From contig CACYNO010000002.1 in NCBI GenBank assembly GCA_902775895.1, positions 62,001 through 126,000 of the forward strand: a stretch of 64,000 nucleotides of DNA, given 5' to 3'. This stretch comes from an uncultured Lachnospiraceae bacterium (lineage in GTDB: Bacteria > Bacillota > Clostridia > Lachnospirales > Lachnospiraceae). The notes under the pieces were generated by a model. That model searched no databases and had not been told where the DNA came from. It saw nothing but the letters and a program-made list of their open reading frames with translations. The translations under genes were made by a program, and so were the position numbers. Shown piece by piece: positions 7,955 to 17,607 of the stretch (position 1 is its first letter; each line of letters starts with the position of its first letter).

Positions 7955-10900
7955 ATGAAAAAAAAGAGCAGGTTCTTTAACAACATTTTACTGGGTACGG
8001 TTTCCGCATCCATTGCATTCGGGTGTTTCGGGATCAGCGTCCCTGCAGCCGAAGAAAAACCAAACGCTGAATTCAAGCTGACTTCCGTTGATTTTGACAG
8101 TGAACAGTCAAAGCGGGAACTTCTTTTAGAATCAAAGAATTTTCCTTCTTCTTTTGATCTGAGAAATGTAGATACCGACGGTGACGGTGAGGGTGACAGA
8201 TGTTACGTCACCCCCGTAAAGCTTCAGAACCCCTACGGAACATGCTGGGGATTTGCAGCAGTTGCAGCTGCAGAGACAAGTATCTTAGGCTCTCTTCTGG
8301 CTGATGACCCGGATGCCTATAAGACTCTTGATCTTTCCGAAAAGCAGCTGGCATTTTTCTCAAACAGATATATCACGGATAAAAATGACCGGCAGTACGG
8401 CGAAGGAACCTACGTTAACTTTGCCTCTTCTTCGGCGTCATATTACACCGGAGGAATGCCCTTCCTTGCCGCTTCCATATTCTCACAGGGTATCGGCCCG
8501 GTAAATGAGAGCAGGGGAGACGAGTTTGTATACAAGGGCAAGAACGGCTCCACCACGCAAAAGGTGGTGGACGGTGAATATCAGGATTTCTGCTATAGTG
8601 ATGAGGACGACTGGTACCTTTCTGATGACAAACGTTACCAACAGGATTTTGTCCTCAGCGAATCAACCCTCCTGCCTTCTCCCGCAGGTTTTGACGAAAA
8701 TAATAAATACTATTTTAATGAAGCCGGTGTAGCCGCTATAAAAGACGAGCTTATGAATATCCGCGGCGTGGAGATCGGATTTTGCGCAGACCAGTCAAGT
8801 CCGAACCAGACTTCCGGGGATGCCAAGTATATACAGACCAAAAACTGGGCACAATATACGTACGAGCCTGCAGATGCAAACCATGCCGTGACTATCGTAG
8901 GCTGGGATGATAACTATCCGAAAGAGAACTTCAACAAAGAACACCGGCCTCCGGCAAACGGGGCATTTCTTGTTAAGAACAGCTGGGGTTCCGGTGAAGA
9001 AGAGTTCCCTAACAAAGGATTCGGTAACTGGGGTATTCAGGTCCCCAAAAAGGACGCAGAGGGAAATGTGGTAACGGATGAAAACGGGAACCCTGTCATG
9101 GTAGGTTCAGGTTATTTCTGGATATCATATTATGACCAGAGCATAACCCTCCCTGAAACTTTCGTCTTTGATACGAATAAAGGAACGGAAAGTTATTATC
9201 TTGACGAGCATAATATGATGCCGGTTTCCGAAGCTGTGTCTTCCGTCAGCCAAAAAGAGATCAAGGCAGCAAACATTTTTTACCCGGAAGGATGCCAGCG
9301 TCTTAACGCCATTTCTTATGAGACGCGTGATCCGAATACCACGGTTACCTGCGAGATCTATCTTCTGGCAGACAATGCAGATACACCGGAAGACGGCATA
9401 TTAATAGAAAGAAATGAAACAACTTACAAGTACGGCGGTTTCCATAAGATAAATCTTACCAACCCCGCCATTATCCAGAAAAAGCAGCCTTACTGCGTTG
9501 TTATCACACAAAAGCAGGAAGACGGCAAATATGCCGTACCTTTATCCATCGGTATCGGCAACAGCACTTATGCAAGAACATATCAGAAAAGCGTTATAAA
9601 CGAACAGGAATCCATGGTCTATGCTGACGGAAAATGGTATGACTATTCCGAAGAAGATGTTCAATACTCCCTTGTTTCCAAGGAAAAAGCGGAGGAAGAA
9701 AACTTTGTTTTTGATAACTTCCCTATCAAGGGCTACAACAGCATTCAGGAAAACGACATAAATATGCGCGTTACCGGCGGCAACCCATGGGGTAAGATGG
9801 TTCTTTCCCCGGGGTATGACGTAGACAGCTACAGTCTTTCTTTTACCGGGGATAAGGGATATCAGATAAAAACCGAAGATATAGAGTGGAGTCTTGCCGA
9901 CGGCGGAGAATCCATCGTGGATCTGAAAGTTTCCGATGACAGATCTACTGTTAATCTGAAGGGCAAAAAAGTAGGAAGCACTTATCTTATCGCTAATGTT
10001 AAAAACGTCGGACAAAGAATCGTTGCGTTATATGTAGGCAATATGCAGATAGGAGCCGTAAGTCTGTTGGATGATTCCTTCATTTCCACATACACCGGCG
10101 AACAGATAAGGCCAAGGGTTGAGGTTATGGGTGAGGATCAGAAAACTGTTTTCGAGGAAGGAAAACAGTACACCCTTTCTTATGGCGAAAATGTAAAATG
10201 CGGCGTGGGACTCGTTACTGTTACCCCCATAGTGGATCCTGATGAGCCGGATCCCCGCAAAAATTTTGATATGTTTTTCGTTATCAAACCTGCAAAGACA
10301 AAGATAGAAAGCGCTGTCTCCAACGGGACTTCCGCAGTGATCACCGTGGAAGACGAAAAAGACTGGGGTATTACAGGCTATAAAGTTGATTACCGCGAGA
10401 AAGGGACCGAAAAATGGACCACTAAGACCTTCGGGCCGGACAGCCCGGTACTTACGGTAGACGGTCTTAAAGACGGAAAGAAGTATGAGTTCAGGGCATG
10501 CGGTTATGTTGACATCCCTGAAGAACTTCAAATAGGAGGCATAGAACCCTCTTATGACGGAGAATACAGCGATACTGTTGAAGCAATAAAAAACGGCTGG
10601 AAGCATGAAGACGGCGGATACAGATATTACGCAGATGACGGGTCATATTATACCGGATGGCATTATATGGGTAGCGCGGAAGGCGAGACCACTCCCCACT
10701 GGAGTTTCTTTGAAAAGAACGGGCTTATCGCTACAGGCTGGAGATATTTCACTGCCGCAGACGGCGAAAAGACCCCTCACTATTCATATTTCGGAGCAAA
10801 TGGCTGGCTTCGCACCGGTTGGCAGCAAATGGGCAAGGGCACCGGAAATACCTTCAATGAAAACACCTCCACTCACTGGAGCTACTTCGGTGGCAACGGA

Positions 10901-11257
10901 TGGCTGCGCACCAACTGGGTACAGCTTGGTAAAGGAACCTCCGAGCCTGACGGCAACAAGGATAAGCACTGGAGCTACTTCGGCGGCAACGGATGGCTGC
11001 GCACCGGCTGGGTACAGCTTGGTAAAGGCACTTCCGAACCTGACGGCAATAAGGCTAAGCACTGGAGCTACTTTGGCGGCAACGGATGGCTGCGCACCGG
11101 TCTTCAGCAGATGGGCAAAGGAACTCCGAACTCATTTGCCGAAAACACAGCAAAACACCAGAGCTTTTTCGGAAGCAACGGATGGCTTGCGGTAAATACC
11201 AGGGTGACGGTTTCCGTTAAGACTTATATTGCTGACGGACGGGGATGGTTAAAGTAA
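7955..11257 (+). CDS. secreted papain-like (C1) cysteine protease with cell-wall-binding repeats
   Basis: A protein of about 1,100 residues. It has a signal peptide (residues 1-30). The C1 peptidase domain has the active cysteine in GTCWGFA (Cys97), the histidine in NHAVTIVGWDD (His310) and the asparagine in VKNSWGSG (Asn342). A lectin-like domain and Ig/fibronectin-like segments follow. From about residue 880 come choline-binding-like repeats built on HWSYFGGNGWLRTG. The repeats match those of the GH25 lysozyme at 52212, so both are probably held on the same wall polymer. ATG 7955 follows AGGCGG, and a GTG at 7946 is possible. A TATAAT box lies at 7901-7906. MITE copy B lies downstream. Confidence 0.88.
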   Translation: MKKKSRFFNNILLGTVSASIAFGCFGISVPAAEEKPNAEFKLTSVDFDSEQSKRELLLESKNFPSSFDLRNVDTDGDGEGDRCYVTPVKLQNPYGTCWGFAAVAAAETSILGSLLADDPDAYKTLDLSEKQLAFFSNRYITDKNDRQYGEGTYVNFASSSASYYTGGMPFLAASIFSQGIGPVNESRGDEFVYKGKNGSTTQKVVDGEYQDFCYSDEDDWYLSDDKRYQQDFVLSESTLLPSPAGFDENNKYYFNEAGVAAIKDELMNIRGVEIGFCADQSSPNQTSGDAKYIQTKNWAQYTYEPADANHAVTIVGWDDNYPKENFNKEHRPPANGAFLVKNSWGSGEEEFPNKGFGNWGIQVPKKDAEGNVVTDENGNPVMVGSGYFWISYYDQSITLPETFVFDTNKGTESYYLDEHNMMPVSEAVSSVSQKEIKAANIFYPEGCQRLNAISYETRDPNTTVTCEIYLLADNADTPEDGILIERNETTYKYGGFHKINLTNPAIIQKKQPYCVVITQKQEDGKYAVPLSIGIGNSTYARTYQKSVINEQESMVYADGKWYDYSEEDVQYSLVSKEKAEEENFVFDNFPIKGYNSIQENDINMRVTGGNPWGKMVLSPGYDVDSYSLSFTGDKGYQIKTEDIEWSLADGGESIVDLKVSDDRSTVNLKGKKVGSTYLIANVKNVGQRIVALYVGNMQIGAVSLLDDSFISTYTGEQIRPRVEVMGEDQKTVFEEGKQYTLSYGENVKCGVGLVTVTPIVDPDEPDPRKNFDMFFVIKPAKTKIESAVSNGTSAVITVEDEKDWGITGYKVDYREKGTEKWTTKTFGPDSPVLTVDGLKDGKKYEFRACGYVDIPEELQIGGIEPSYDGEYSDTVEAIKNGWKHEDGGYRYYADDGSYYTGWHYMGSAEGETTPHWSFFEKNGLIATGWRYFTAADGEKTPHYSYFGANGWLRTGWQQMGKGTGNTFNENTSTHWSYFGGNGWLRTNWVQLGKGTSEPDGNKDKHWSYFGGNGWLRTGWVQLGKGTSEPDGNKAKHWSYFGGNGWLRTGLQQMGKGTPNSFAENTAKHQSFFGSNGWLAVNTRVTVSVKTYIADGRGWLK

Positions 11258-11326
11258 ATGGCATAATGGGTTCGTGTTGTTTCCCTGGTCAGTGAAGTAA
11301 ACGGGAAAGAGGACGGCGTGAAAACC

Positions 11327-11551
11327 GGCTCCCGTGATCTGCCTTCGCAGACTGTAGAATCCGACCCTGAAGAATTTTACAGACCGGCGACCCGGTATGA
11401 ACACGAATAAAAAGCATAAACTCAAAAACGTCGACAGGAAAATCCTGCCGACGTTTTTTCAGACAGTATGCTTTTTATTCGTATACCGGCTCACCGGTCT
11501 GTAATTCTTCGGGCCGCCTTCTAATGTCCGCAAAGACAGACACGGGAGCTG
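11327..11551. repeat. large palindromic MITE-like element, copy B
   Basis: It begins GGCTCCCGTGATCTGCC and ends GACAGACACGGGAGCTGG. The core arms GGTATGAACACGAATAAAAA and TTTTTATTCGTATACCGG enclose an inner hairpin (AAAACGTCGACAGGA to TCCTGCCGACGTTTTTT) with A- and T-runs on both sides. That hairpin would work as a bidirectional terminator. It lies between the convergent protease and tetR genes. The core is almost identical to copy C at 40951, and the ends are shared with copy A. Confidence 0.85.
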
Positions 11552-11659
11552 GTTATTTTCACACCTGACAACATCACGTCCCCTTTATTGGCATGAAAAC
11601 ACACGAACCTATATGCTATTTTTTAACGGGGAAGTATAAGATGACGTCCCAATTATTTT

Positions 11660-12202
11660 TTATGATGCGTAATCCGACAAATGAAGCAGCAGCTTCTCGA
11701 TCTCTTCAGGTTCCTCCTTGCATCCGGATGCCACCCACTCCCGTATGAGGGCATAACCTCCGTTGTATTCGTATATACGCATATATTCGTTCTGCCGTTC
11801 CGTATAATTCTTATCAAAGTTTTCCTGACTCAGATATCTGAGGGGCGGTATATTAAAGACTCTTTTTATGAAGTCCGTATCTGCGGCAAGTATTATCACC
11901 ACATATATCTTTTCTCTTTCCTTTTTCAAAAATTCCAAAAAGCTGCATATACCGGATCTTCCGTCTTCATTATGGGTAAGCATTTCTTCCGCAGCATGAA
12001 AAAAATCCTTTTCAATATCATCAAGCACATCAAACTGGCTGCCGTAATGCTTGTAAAATGTTGAGCGGTTCACTCCTGCGGCTTCACACAGTTCGCTTAC
12101 GGTGACTTTTTCTATCTTTTTTTCATACAAAAGCTTGGTCAGTGCATCTTTTAAAAGCATCTTAGTTATGCGTACACGCTGGTTTTCCTGTTCTTTTTCC
12201 AT
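11660..12202 (-). CDS. TetR-family transcriptional regulator
   Basis: A 180-residue TetR-type regulator from the ATG at 12202, which is preceded by AAGGAGATATC; an upstream ATG at 12238 lacks such a site. The N-terminal helix-turn-helix reads VTVSELCEAAGVNRSTFYKHY, the TetR signature. The C-terminal helical part would bind the inducer. It is divergent from the MMPL transporter gene and the gap holds a palindrome (12237-12267), so it probably represses both itself and the transporter. Confidence 0.9.
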   Translation of the reverse strand: MEKEQENQRVRITKMLLKDALTKLLYEKKIEKVTVSELCEAAGVNRSTFYKHYGSQFDVLDDIEKDFFHAAEEMLTHNEDGRSGICSFLEFLKKEREKIYVVIILAADTDFIKRVFNIPPLRYLSQENFDKNYTERQNEYMRIYEYNGGYALIREWVASGCKEEPEEIEKLLLHLSDYAS

Positions 12203-12236
12203 GATATCTCCTTCTGAAAATGATCCCGACAAAAAC

Positions 12237-12267
12237 ATGTAAAATGTGGACTTTGAAACATTTACAT
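12237..12267. promoter_or_regulatory. probable TetR operator
   Basis: The arms ATGTAAAATGT and ACATTTACAT form an inverted repeat with a ten-base spacer between the divergent tetR and MMPL genes. The size and position suit a TetR dimer site. Binding is inferred. Confidence 0.65.
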
Positions 12268-12371
12268 CATGTTTTGATCGCTACACCACACTTTAAAATA
12301 AACAGTCTGTTGTGTTTATTATAGCACGGATTATAATCAAAGTATAGAGAGTTAAGAAGCAGGTGCATAAC

Positions 12372-15300
12372 ATGAAAAAGATCACGGATTTTTTATTGCG
12401 TTTTCGTATCCCGCTTTTTATCGGGATGCTCATATTTGCAGGCATATGCTTTATTTTGCTGCCCAAAGTTAATGTCAATAAGGATATGACCAAATACCTG
12501 TCGGAAAGCTCCAACATGAAGCAGGGACTGGATATCATGGACCGGGAATTTCCGGATACCGAAGATGAGTACGATATACGCATGATGCTCACCGGTGTTC
12601 CGGAAAATGAAAAGACTGTCATTAAAGACGAGATAAAAGATATCACAGATGTGGAGTCCGTATCCTATAAAGCAGATGATGAGGAATACAACAAGGGTGA
12701 ATACACTCTTTATGAGATAACCACCCATCAGGATTACGGGACAGACAGGGAGACCGCCCTTGAAGAAGAGCTGGCAAGGCGCTACGAAAGATATTCTCCC
12801 GTGGTGGAGAACTTAAGCAATGACGTGGTGCTGGCACCATATCTTATCATTGCCGTAGCGGTGGTACTTCTGGTAATACTTTTCCTTATGAGCGGTTCAT
12901 GGTTTGAGCCGGTATTGATACTTGTGGTCATAGGTCTTGCCATACCGGTAAATATGGGCACTAATTTTTTCCTGCCCTCCGTTTCAAACACTACTTATTC
13001 CATTTCCGCCATCCTCCAGCTGGTGCTTTCCATGGACTATTCCATAATCCTTATGAACCGTTACCGCAGGGAGCGAAAAGATGGTAATGACAAGATAGCT
13101 GCCATGAGGACGGCCCTGTCCGGAACATTTTCCTCCATAGTCAGCAGTGCCTTCACCACATTTGTGGGGCTTCTTATGCTGGTGTTCATGCAGTACAGGA
13201 TAGGTGCTGATTTAGGTATAGTGCTTGCTAAGGGCGTGGTGTGCAGTCTGCTTTGTATATTCACACTTCTGCCGGCAATGATCATTTTTTCCGACAAGCT
13301 GCTCTCAAAAACACGCAAACCCTCCCTTCACATACCCATGGGATGGCTTGCGGCTTTCAGTCATAAGTTAAGATACGCCCTGCCTGCCGTATTTGCAGGG
13401 ATATTTGTGCTTTTTTTGCTGCTCCAGCGCATAACCCCCATTTCCTTTGACGGCACGCCCACAAGGCAAATTGCAAATGTCTTTCCGGAAAATAACCGGA
13501 TCGTGGTGCTTTACGACAATAAAGACTCTGACAAGATCCCGGGGCTTGAGGAAGAATTAAAAAAATACCCGGGGGTAAGCTCCGTCGTTAGCTACGAGAC
13601 TACTCTGGGTAAAGAGCGCACTGCCGAAGACATGCTGGACTTCCTTGACGATCTGGAGTCAGATGTGGATATGCAGGTCCCGGATATGAAGCTTCTGTAC
13701 TATGACTATTTTAAAAAGGGAGAAGCTCCCAACTTAAAGGTGTCCGACCTGATAATGTTCATTAATGACGACCTTCTTACAGATCCCCACTATGCTGAAA
13801 AGATGGAGGGGGAGATCAGGGATAATATCAAAGACATGGTAAGGTTTGCCGATCCCGCAGCCTTAAAGGAAAAACGCTCCTTTAGCGATCTTCGTGCTTT
13901 CTTAAGCGGTGACTCGGGTTCCGGTGAGATGAGTGATGAAGACGTGAAGCTGATGTATACCTATTACTTTACAAAGGACGAAAACTATTCTCCCGGGAGC
14001 ATGACCTTAAATGAATTCATATCATTTATCCAGAATGATATCAGGGGAAACGAGACTATCGCATCCTACATGGACGGATCCGGGGAAAATGACTTTTCCC
14101 GTATAGATGAGCTTGCAAGGTATACTGAAAGGAACTTCATACTGACTAAACGCAGTTCTGCAGATATGGCAAAAATCCTGGGTATTAGTGTTTCCCGGGC
14201 AGAGACGGTTTACACTCTTTATTTCGGAAATGCGGCTGCAGACAGCTTTACCATGGCCCTTCCTGAGCTTCTTGAGTATCTGCAAAAGAATGTGCTCACA
14301 AATCCGGAATATGCAGGAAGTCTGCCGGCAGATGCGAAGGCCAAACTTGAGCAGCTATCGGGGCTGGTGCAGTTGTCCCTGTCGGGTAAGTCTCTGACAT
14401 CAGATGAGATGGCACGTGTTTTGGGCATGGATGCAGAACAGGCAGGACAGCTGTATATGCTCTACGCTGCTGATGCAGCAGGTATACCTGAAGAACAGGC
14501 CTCCGCTGCAGAAGCTGCTGCCAAAGCGGCCGCTGTGCAGGAGGCTTACGCCCGGTTGCTTCAGGCTGCTTCACAGACAACCATGACCCTGCCGGAATTT
14601 ATCACCTTCTTAAACGAAAAAGTCCTTACGGATCCGGCGTATTCCGCAGGCTTTGACAGTTCAAAAAAGGCACAGCTGTCACAGATATCGCAGATCATAA
14701 ACACGGTAACCTCCGGCACCGCCTTAGATTATAAAAACGCAGCAAAGATACTGGGGATGGATGCCTCCTCCATGAGGAATCTATACGCCTTAAAGGCAGG
14801 CGGAGAGGCAGGGAACAAAACTTTATCTTTGTATGATATGGTCAAATATATACTGGAGAATCTGTCCGGTCAGTTTGACGCATCCACGCGCTCCAAGCTT
14901 ACACAGCTAAAAAACATCATGAATCTTTCCCTGAACAACACATCTCTTACATACACGGAGATGGCAAAGATCCTGGGCGGCGGCATGGATATGTCTGATT
15001 TAAAGAACCTGTATGTGATGCACGATGCTAAACTGAATCCGGATTTCGGAAAAATGGATCTGGTGGAATTCCTTGATTTCCTTAAGTCGGATATCCTCAC
15101 CGATGAAAAAATGAAAGAAAAACTCACTCCCGAACGTGAAAAGGATTTAAACTCCCTGACTACCATGGTAAATGCAGTCGCCTCCGAAAAAGAATATAAC
15201 TCCGATGAGCTTTATGATCTGTTTTCTTCCATGGGCGATGATGCAGACAGAAACGATATGTATCTGTTGTCCATGATGTACGGCAGTTTCAAGGACTATG

Positions 15301-16184
15301 ACCCTGAATGGAAAATGTCCATGATAAGTCTCTTTAACTTCATATCTGAGAAAGTGATCACCGATGAGAGATTTGCAGGGGTACTGGATGAGGAGGATAA
15401 AGAAAAGGTCATTGAAAACCGCGCTGATATGACAGAGTATGTGGATCAGCTGAAAGGAAGCGGTCATTCCATTCTTCTGATCAATACACGCCTGCCCTAT
15501 GAGTCAGAGGAAACAGAAAATTTCGTAAAGGAAATCCACCGGCTCTGTGATGAGCGGCTCACCGGGGACAACTACAAGATCGGAAACTCACCCATGTACC
15601 ACGAGATGCAGCAGACCTTCAGCGGGGAAATGCTGTTCATAACACTGCTTACCTCCGGTGCTATTTTTGCGATAGTGGCGCTTACATTCAGAAACCTGCT
15701 TATCCCCTTGTTTTTGGTACTCATAGTGCTATGCGGCGTGTTCATAACCGTGGCGGTGAGCGGACTCAGAGGTGTGAGCATCAATTACCTGGCTGAGATC
15801 ATCGTGCAGTGTATACTCATGGGAGCAAGCATTGATTACGGCATATTGTTTACAAGCTGCTACAGGGACGGCCGGAAAAATGCAGGCATACGGGAATCCC
15901 TTAAAGCCGCCTATGACGGGACCATACACACTGTACTTACCTCCGGACTTATCATGGTCCTTGTTACCGGCATCATAGGATTCACTTCCACCGACCCTGC
16001 GGTAGGTCCCATCTGCCTTACCCTGTCCGTAGGAACCGCAAGCGCTATACTACTGATCCTGTTCGTATACCCCGGAATGCTTGCCGCCTTCGACCGGTGG
16101 GTAATAAAGCGTAACCTCACTTCCCCATACAAAACTTCTCAAATATCCTGTCCGCCAGATCATCCTCAATTTCCTCACCGATGA
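12372..16184 (+). CDS. MMPL/RND-family membrane transporter with a large repeat-containing outer insertion
   Basis: A protein of about 1,270 residues. It has an N-terminal membrane helix, an outer domain, five helices around residues 160-350, then about 700 residues of soluble outer sequence, and a second set of helices (from about residue 1080). The two-half layout is that of MMPL/RND exporters, which move lipids or hydrophobic compounds using the proton gradient. The soluble part contains at least five degenerate helical units of roughly 90-100 residues, each with motifs like MAKILGMD, LYxLY and LPEFLxFLxxxVLTDPxY. The divergent TetR gene probably controls it. Its stop lies inside the end of mnmE on the other strand (68-base convergent overlap). 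A start at 12363 is also possible. Confidence 0.85.
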   Translation: MKKITDFLLRFRIPLFIGMLIFAGICFILLPKVNVNKDMTKYLSESSNMKQGLDIMDREFPDTEDEYDIRMMLTGVPENEKTVIKDEIKDITDVESVSYKADDEEYNKGEYTLYEITTHQDYGTDRETALEEELARRYERYSPVVENLSNDVVLAPYLIIAVAVVLLVILFLMSGSWFEPVLILVVIGLAIPVNMGTNFFLPSVSNTTYSISAILQLVLSMDYSIILMNRYRRERKDGNDKIAAMRTALSGTFSSIVSSAFTTFVGLLMLVFMQYRIGADLGIVLAKGVVCSLLCIFTLLPAMIIFSDKLLSKTRKPSLHIPMGWLAAFSHKLRYALPAVFAGIFVLFLLLQRITPISFDGTPTRQIANVFPENNRIVVLYDNKDSDKIPGLEEELKKYPGVSSVVSYETTLGKERTAEDMLDFLDDLESDVDMQVPDMKLLYYDYFKKGEAPNLKVSDLIMFINDDLLTDPHYAEKMEGEIRDNIKDMVRFADPAALKEKRSFSDLRAFLSGDSGSGEMSDEDVKLMYTYYFTKDENYSPGSMTLNEFISFIQNDIRGNETIASYMDGSGENDFSRIDELARYTERNFILTKRSSADMAKILGISVSRAETVYTLYFGNAAADSFTMALPELLEYLQKNVLTNPEYAGSLPADAKAKLEQLSGLVQLSLSGKSLTSDEMARVLGMDAEQAGQLYMLYAADAAGIPEEQASAAEAAAKAAAVQEAYARLLQAASQTTMTLPEFITFLNEKVLTDPAYSAGFDSSKKAQLSQISQIINTVTSGTALDYKNAAKILGMDASSMRNLYALKAGGEAGNKTLSLYDMVKYILENLSGQFDASTRSKLTQLKNIMNLSLNNTSLTYTEMAKILGGGMDMSDLKNLYVMHDAKLNPDFGKMDLVEFLDFLKSDILTDEKMKEKLTPEREKDLNSLTTMVNAVASEKEYNSDELYDLFSSMGDDADRNDMYLLSMMYGSFKDYDPEWKMSMISLFNFISEKVITDERFAGVLDEEDKEKVIENRADMTEYVDQLKGSGHSILLINTRLPYESEETENFVKEIHRLCDERLTGDNYKIGNSPMYHEMQQTFSGEMLFITLLTSGAIFAIVALTFRNLLIPLFLVLIVLCGVFITVAVSGLRGVSINYLAEIIVQCILMGASIDYGILFTSCYRDGRKNAGIRESLKAAYDGTIHTVLTSGLIMVLVTGIIGFTSTDPAVGPICLTLSVGTASAILLILFVYPGMLAAFDRWVIKRNLTSPYKTSQISCPPDHPQFPHR

Positions 16185-17517
16185 TAAACCCAAGAGAGGA
16201 GTAAGCATCCGTAAGATCGATGGTCAGCAGGTCTTCGGTAAATCCGGCATCTATCCCGTCCTTTACTTTCCTAAGGCTCTCCTTTGCACTCTCAAGGAGA
16301 GCTTTATGCCTGCTGCTTGCAATTACCGGTTCCTCATTTACCCGGATCTCGCCCAGATGGAACATCTCCTTGACTTTCTGCTCCAGGGACTCTACACCTT
16401 CCCCCGTAAGACTTGATATTTCCGCAATTCCCACATCTTCTCCCGGATAAAGGGCCTCTATATCCATATCCGTGATCCCTTTCCCCAGATCCGACTTATT
16501 GATAACGACTATCCGCTTTTTCCCCTGAAGTCTTTTTGCTATTTCAAAATCCTCTTTTTCGGGAGCGACCGTGCCGTCCATCACATGTATCACCAGATCG
16601 GCATTTTCCGCTGCTTCCAGTGCCTTTGATACCCCAATGGCTTCCACTTTGTCATCGGTCTTCCTGATCCCTGCCGTATCTATAATGTTTAACACCAGGT
16701 CTCCAAGTATCACGCTCTCCTTTACCATGTCCCTGGTGGTTCCTTCGATGTCCGTGACTATGGCACTCTCGCTTCCGGAAAGCAGGTTAAAAAGACTGGA
16801 TTTACCCGCGTTGGTCCTGCCCAGTATAACCGTATTTATCCCTTCCTTGATGATCTTTCCCTCATTAAAGGTCCTGAGGAGCCCGCTTATGTCTGCATCA
16901 ATATCCTCCAGATCCCGGGTAAGTTCTGCGAGATGTCCTTCCATGTCGATATGCTCCGGATCATCCATGGCCGCCTCGGCAAAGGCTATATGATCCAGTA
17001 TACGGCTCCTCAGATCCCTTATCTTTCCCGAAACCTTTCCCGAAAGCTGGTTCTGGGCCGTCTTTAGTGAAAGCTCGCTTCTGGCATTTATAATGTCAGC
17101 CACGGCTTCCGCTTCTGCCAGGTCAATGCGGCCTCCCAGGAATGCAAGCTTGGTAAATTCCCCGGGCTCAGCAGGTCTCGCACCTGCCTTAAATACCTCT
17201 TCAAGTATCTTCTTTGTAACAAATATCCCGCCGTGACAGTTTATCTCAACGGTATCCTGTGTGGTAAATGATGCAGGACCTATCATAAGTGAGACCAGTA
17301 CTTCATCTATTATCTCACCTGTCTTCATATCAACTATATGACCGTAGTTAATGGTGTGAGAGTCTGTATCAGCCAGGGCTTTTCCTGAAGCTGCCTTAAA
17401 GATTCTGTCAGCCGTCCCTACTGCCTCGTCTCCGCTTATCCTTATTATGGCTATGCCGCCGCTTCCGTAAGCGGGGGTGGAAATAGCTGCTATTGTATCT
17501 TTCATAGTATTCTCCAT
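16117..17517 (-). CDS. mnmE: tRNA modification GTPase MnmE (TrmE)
   Basis: MnmE is the GTPase partner of MnmG in wobble-uridine modification. The 466 residues show the N-terminal tetrahydrofolate-binding domain (STPAYGSGGIAIIRISG), the G1 motif GRTNAGKSSLFNLL, G2/G3 (EGTTRDMVKE, DTAGIR), G4 NKSD and the terminal FCMGK; the family's last residues are C-(I/L/V)-G-K, and FCMGK fits. The ATG at 17517 follows the dispersed repeat. The last 68 bases overlap the end of the MMPL gene on the opposite strand. Confidence 0.97.
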   Translation of the reverse strand: MENTMKDTIAAISTPAYGSGGIAIIRISGDEAVGTADRIFKAASGKALADTDSHTINYGHIVDMKTGEIIDEVLVSLMIGPASFTTQDTVEINCHGGIFVTKKILEEVFKAGARPAEPGEFTKLAFLGGRIDLAEAEAVADIINARSELSLKTAQNQLSGKVSGKIRDLRSRILDHIAFAEAAMDDPEHIDMEGHLAELTRDLEDIDADISGLLRTFNEGKIIKEGINTVILGRTNAGKSSLFNLLSGSESAIVTDIEGTTRDMVKESVILGDLVLNIIDTAGIRKTDDKVEAIGVSKALEAAENADLVIHVMDGTVAPEKEDFEIAKRLQGKKRIVVINKSDLGKGITDMDIEALYPGEDVGIAEISSLTGEGVESLEQKVKEMFHLGEIRVNEEPVIASSRHKALLESAKESLRKVKDGIDAGFTEDLLTIDLTDAYSSLGFIIGEEIEDDLADRIFEKFCMGK

Positions 17518-17523
17518 AATCTC

Positions 17524-17557
17524 AGGTTGTCAAAAGAACCGTCCCCTTGACAACCCC
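17524..17557. repeat. short dispersed inverted repeat, copy 2
   Basis: It is the reverse complement of the unit at 706-741 with two or three changes: GGTTGTCA, AGAACCGTCCCC, then TGACAACCCC. It lies between jag and mnmE. Confidence 0.75.
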
Positions 17558-17574
17558 TCCGTAAATTCAAAAAG

Positions 17575-17602
17575 AGCCGCGAAAGTCCAAGCTCCCGCGG
17601 CT
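17575..17602 (-). terminator. terminator downstream of jag
   Basis: AGCCGCG and CGCGGCT arms enclose 14 bases. On the minus strand they are followed by a T-rich run. It lies six bases after the jag stop codon. Confidence 0.75.
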
Positions 17603-17607
17603 AAAAT

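Noticed and set aside
10784..11062. Antisense open frame within the protease repeats
   Set aside because: It arises from the repetitive GC-rich repeat codons; it has no start signal and no recognisable product.
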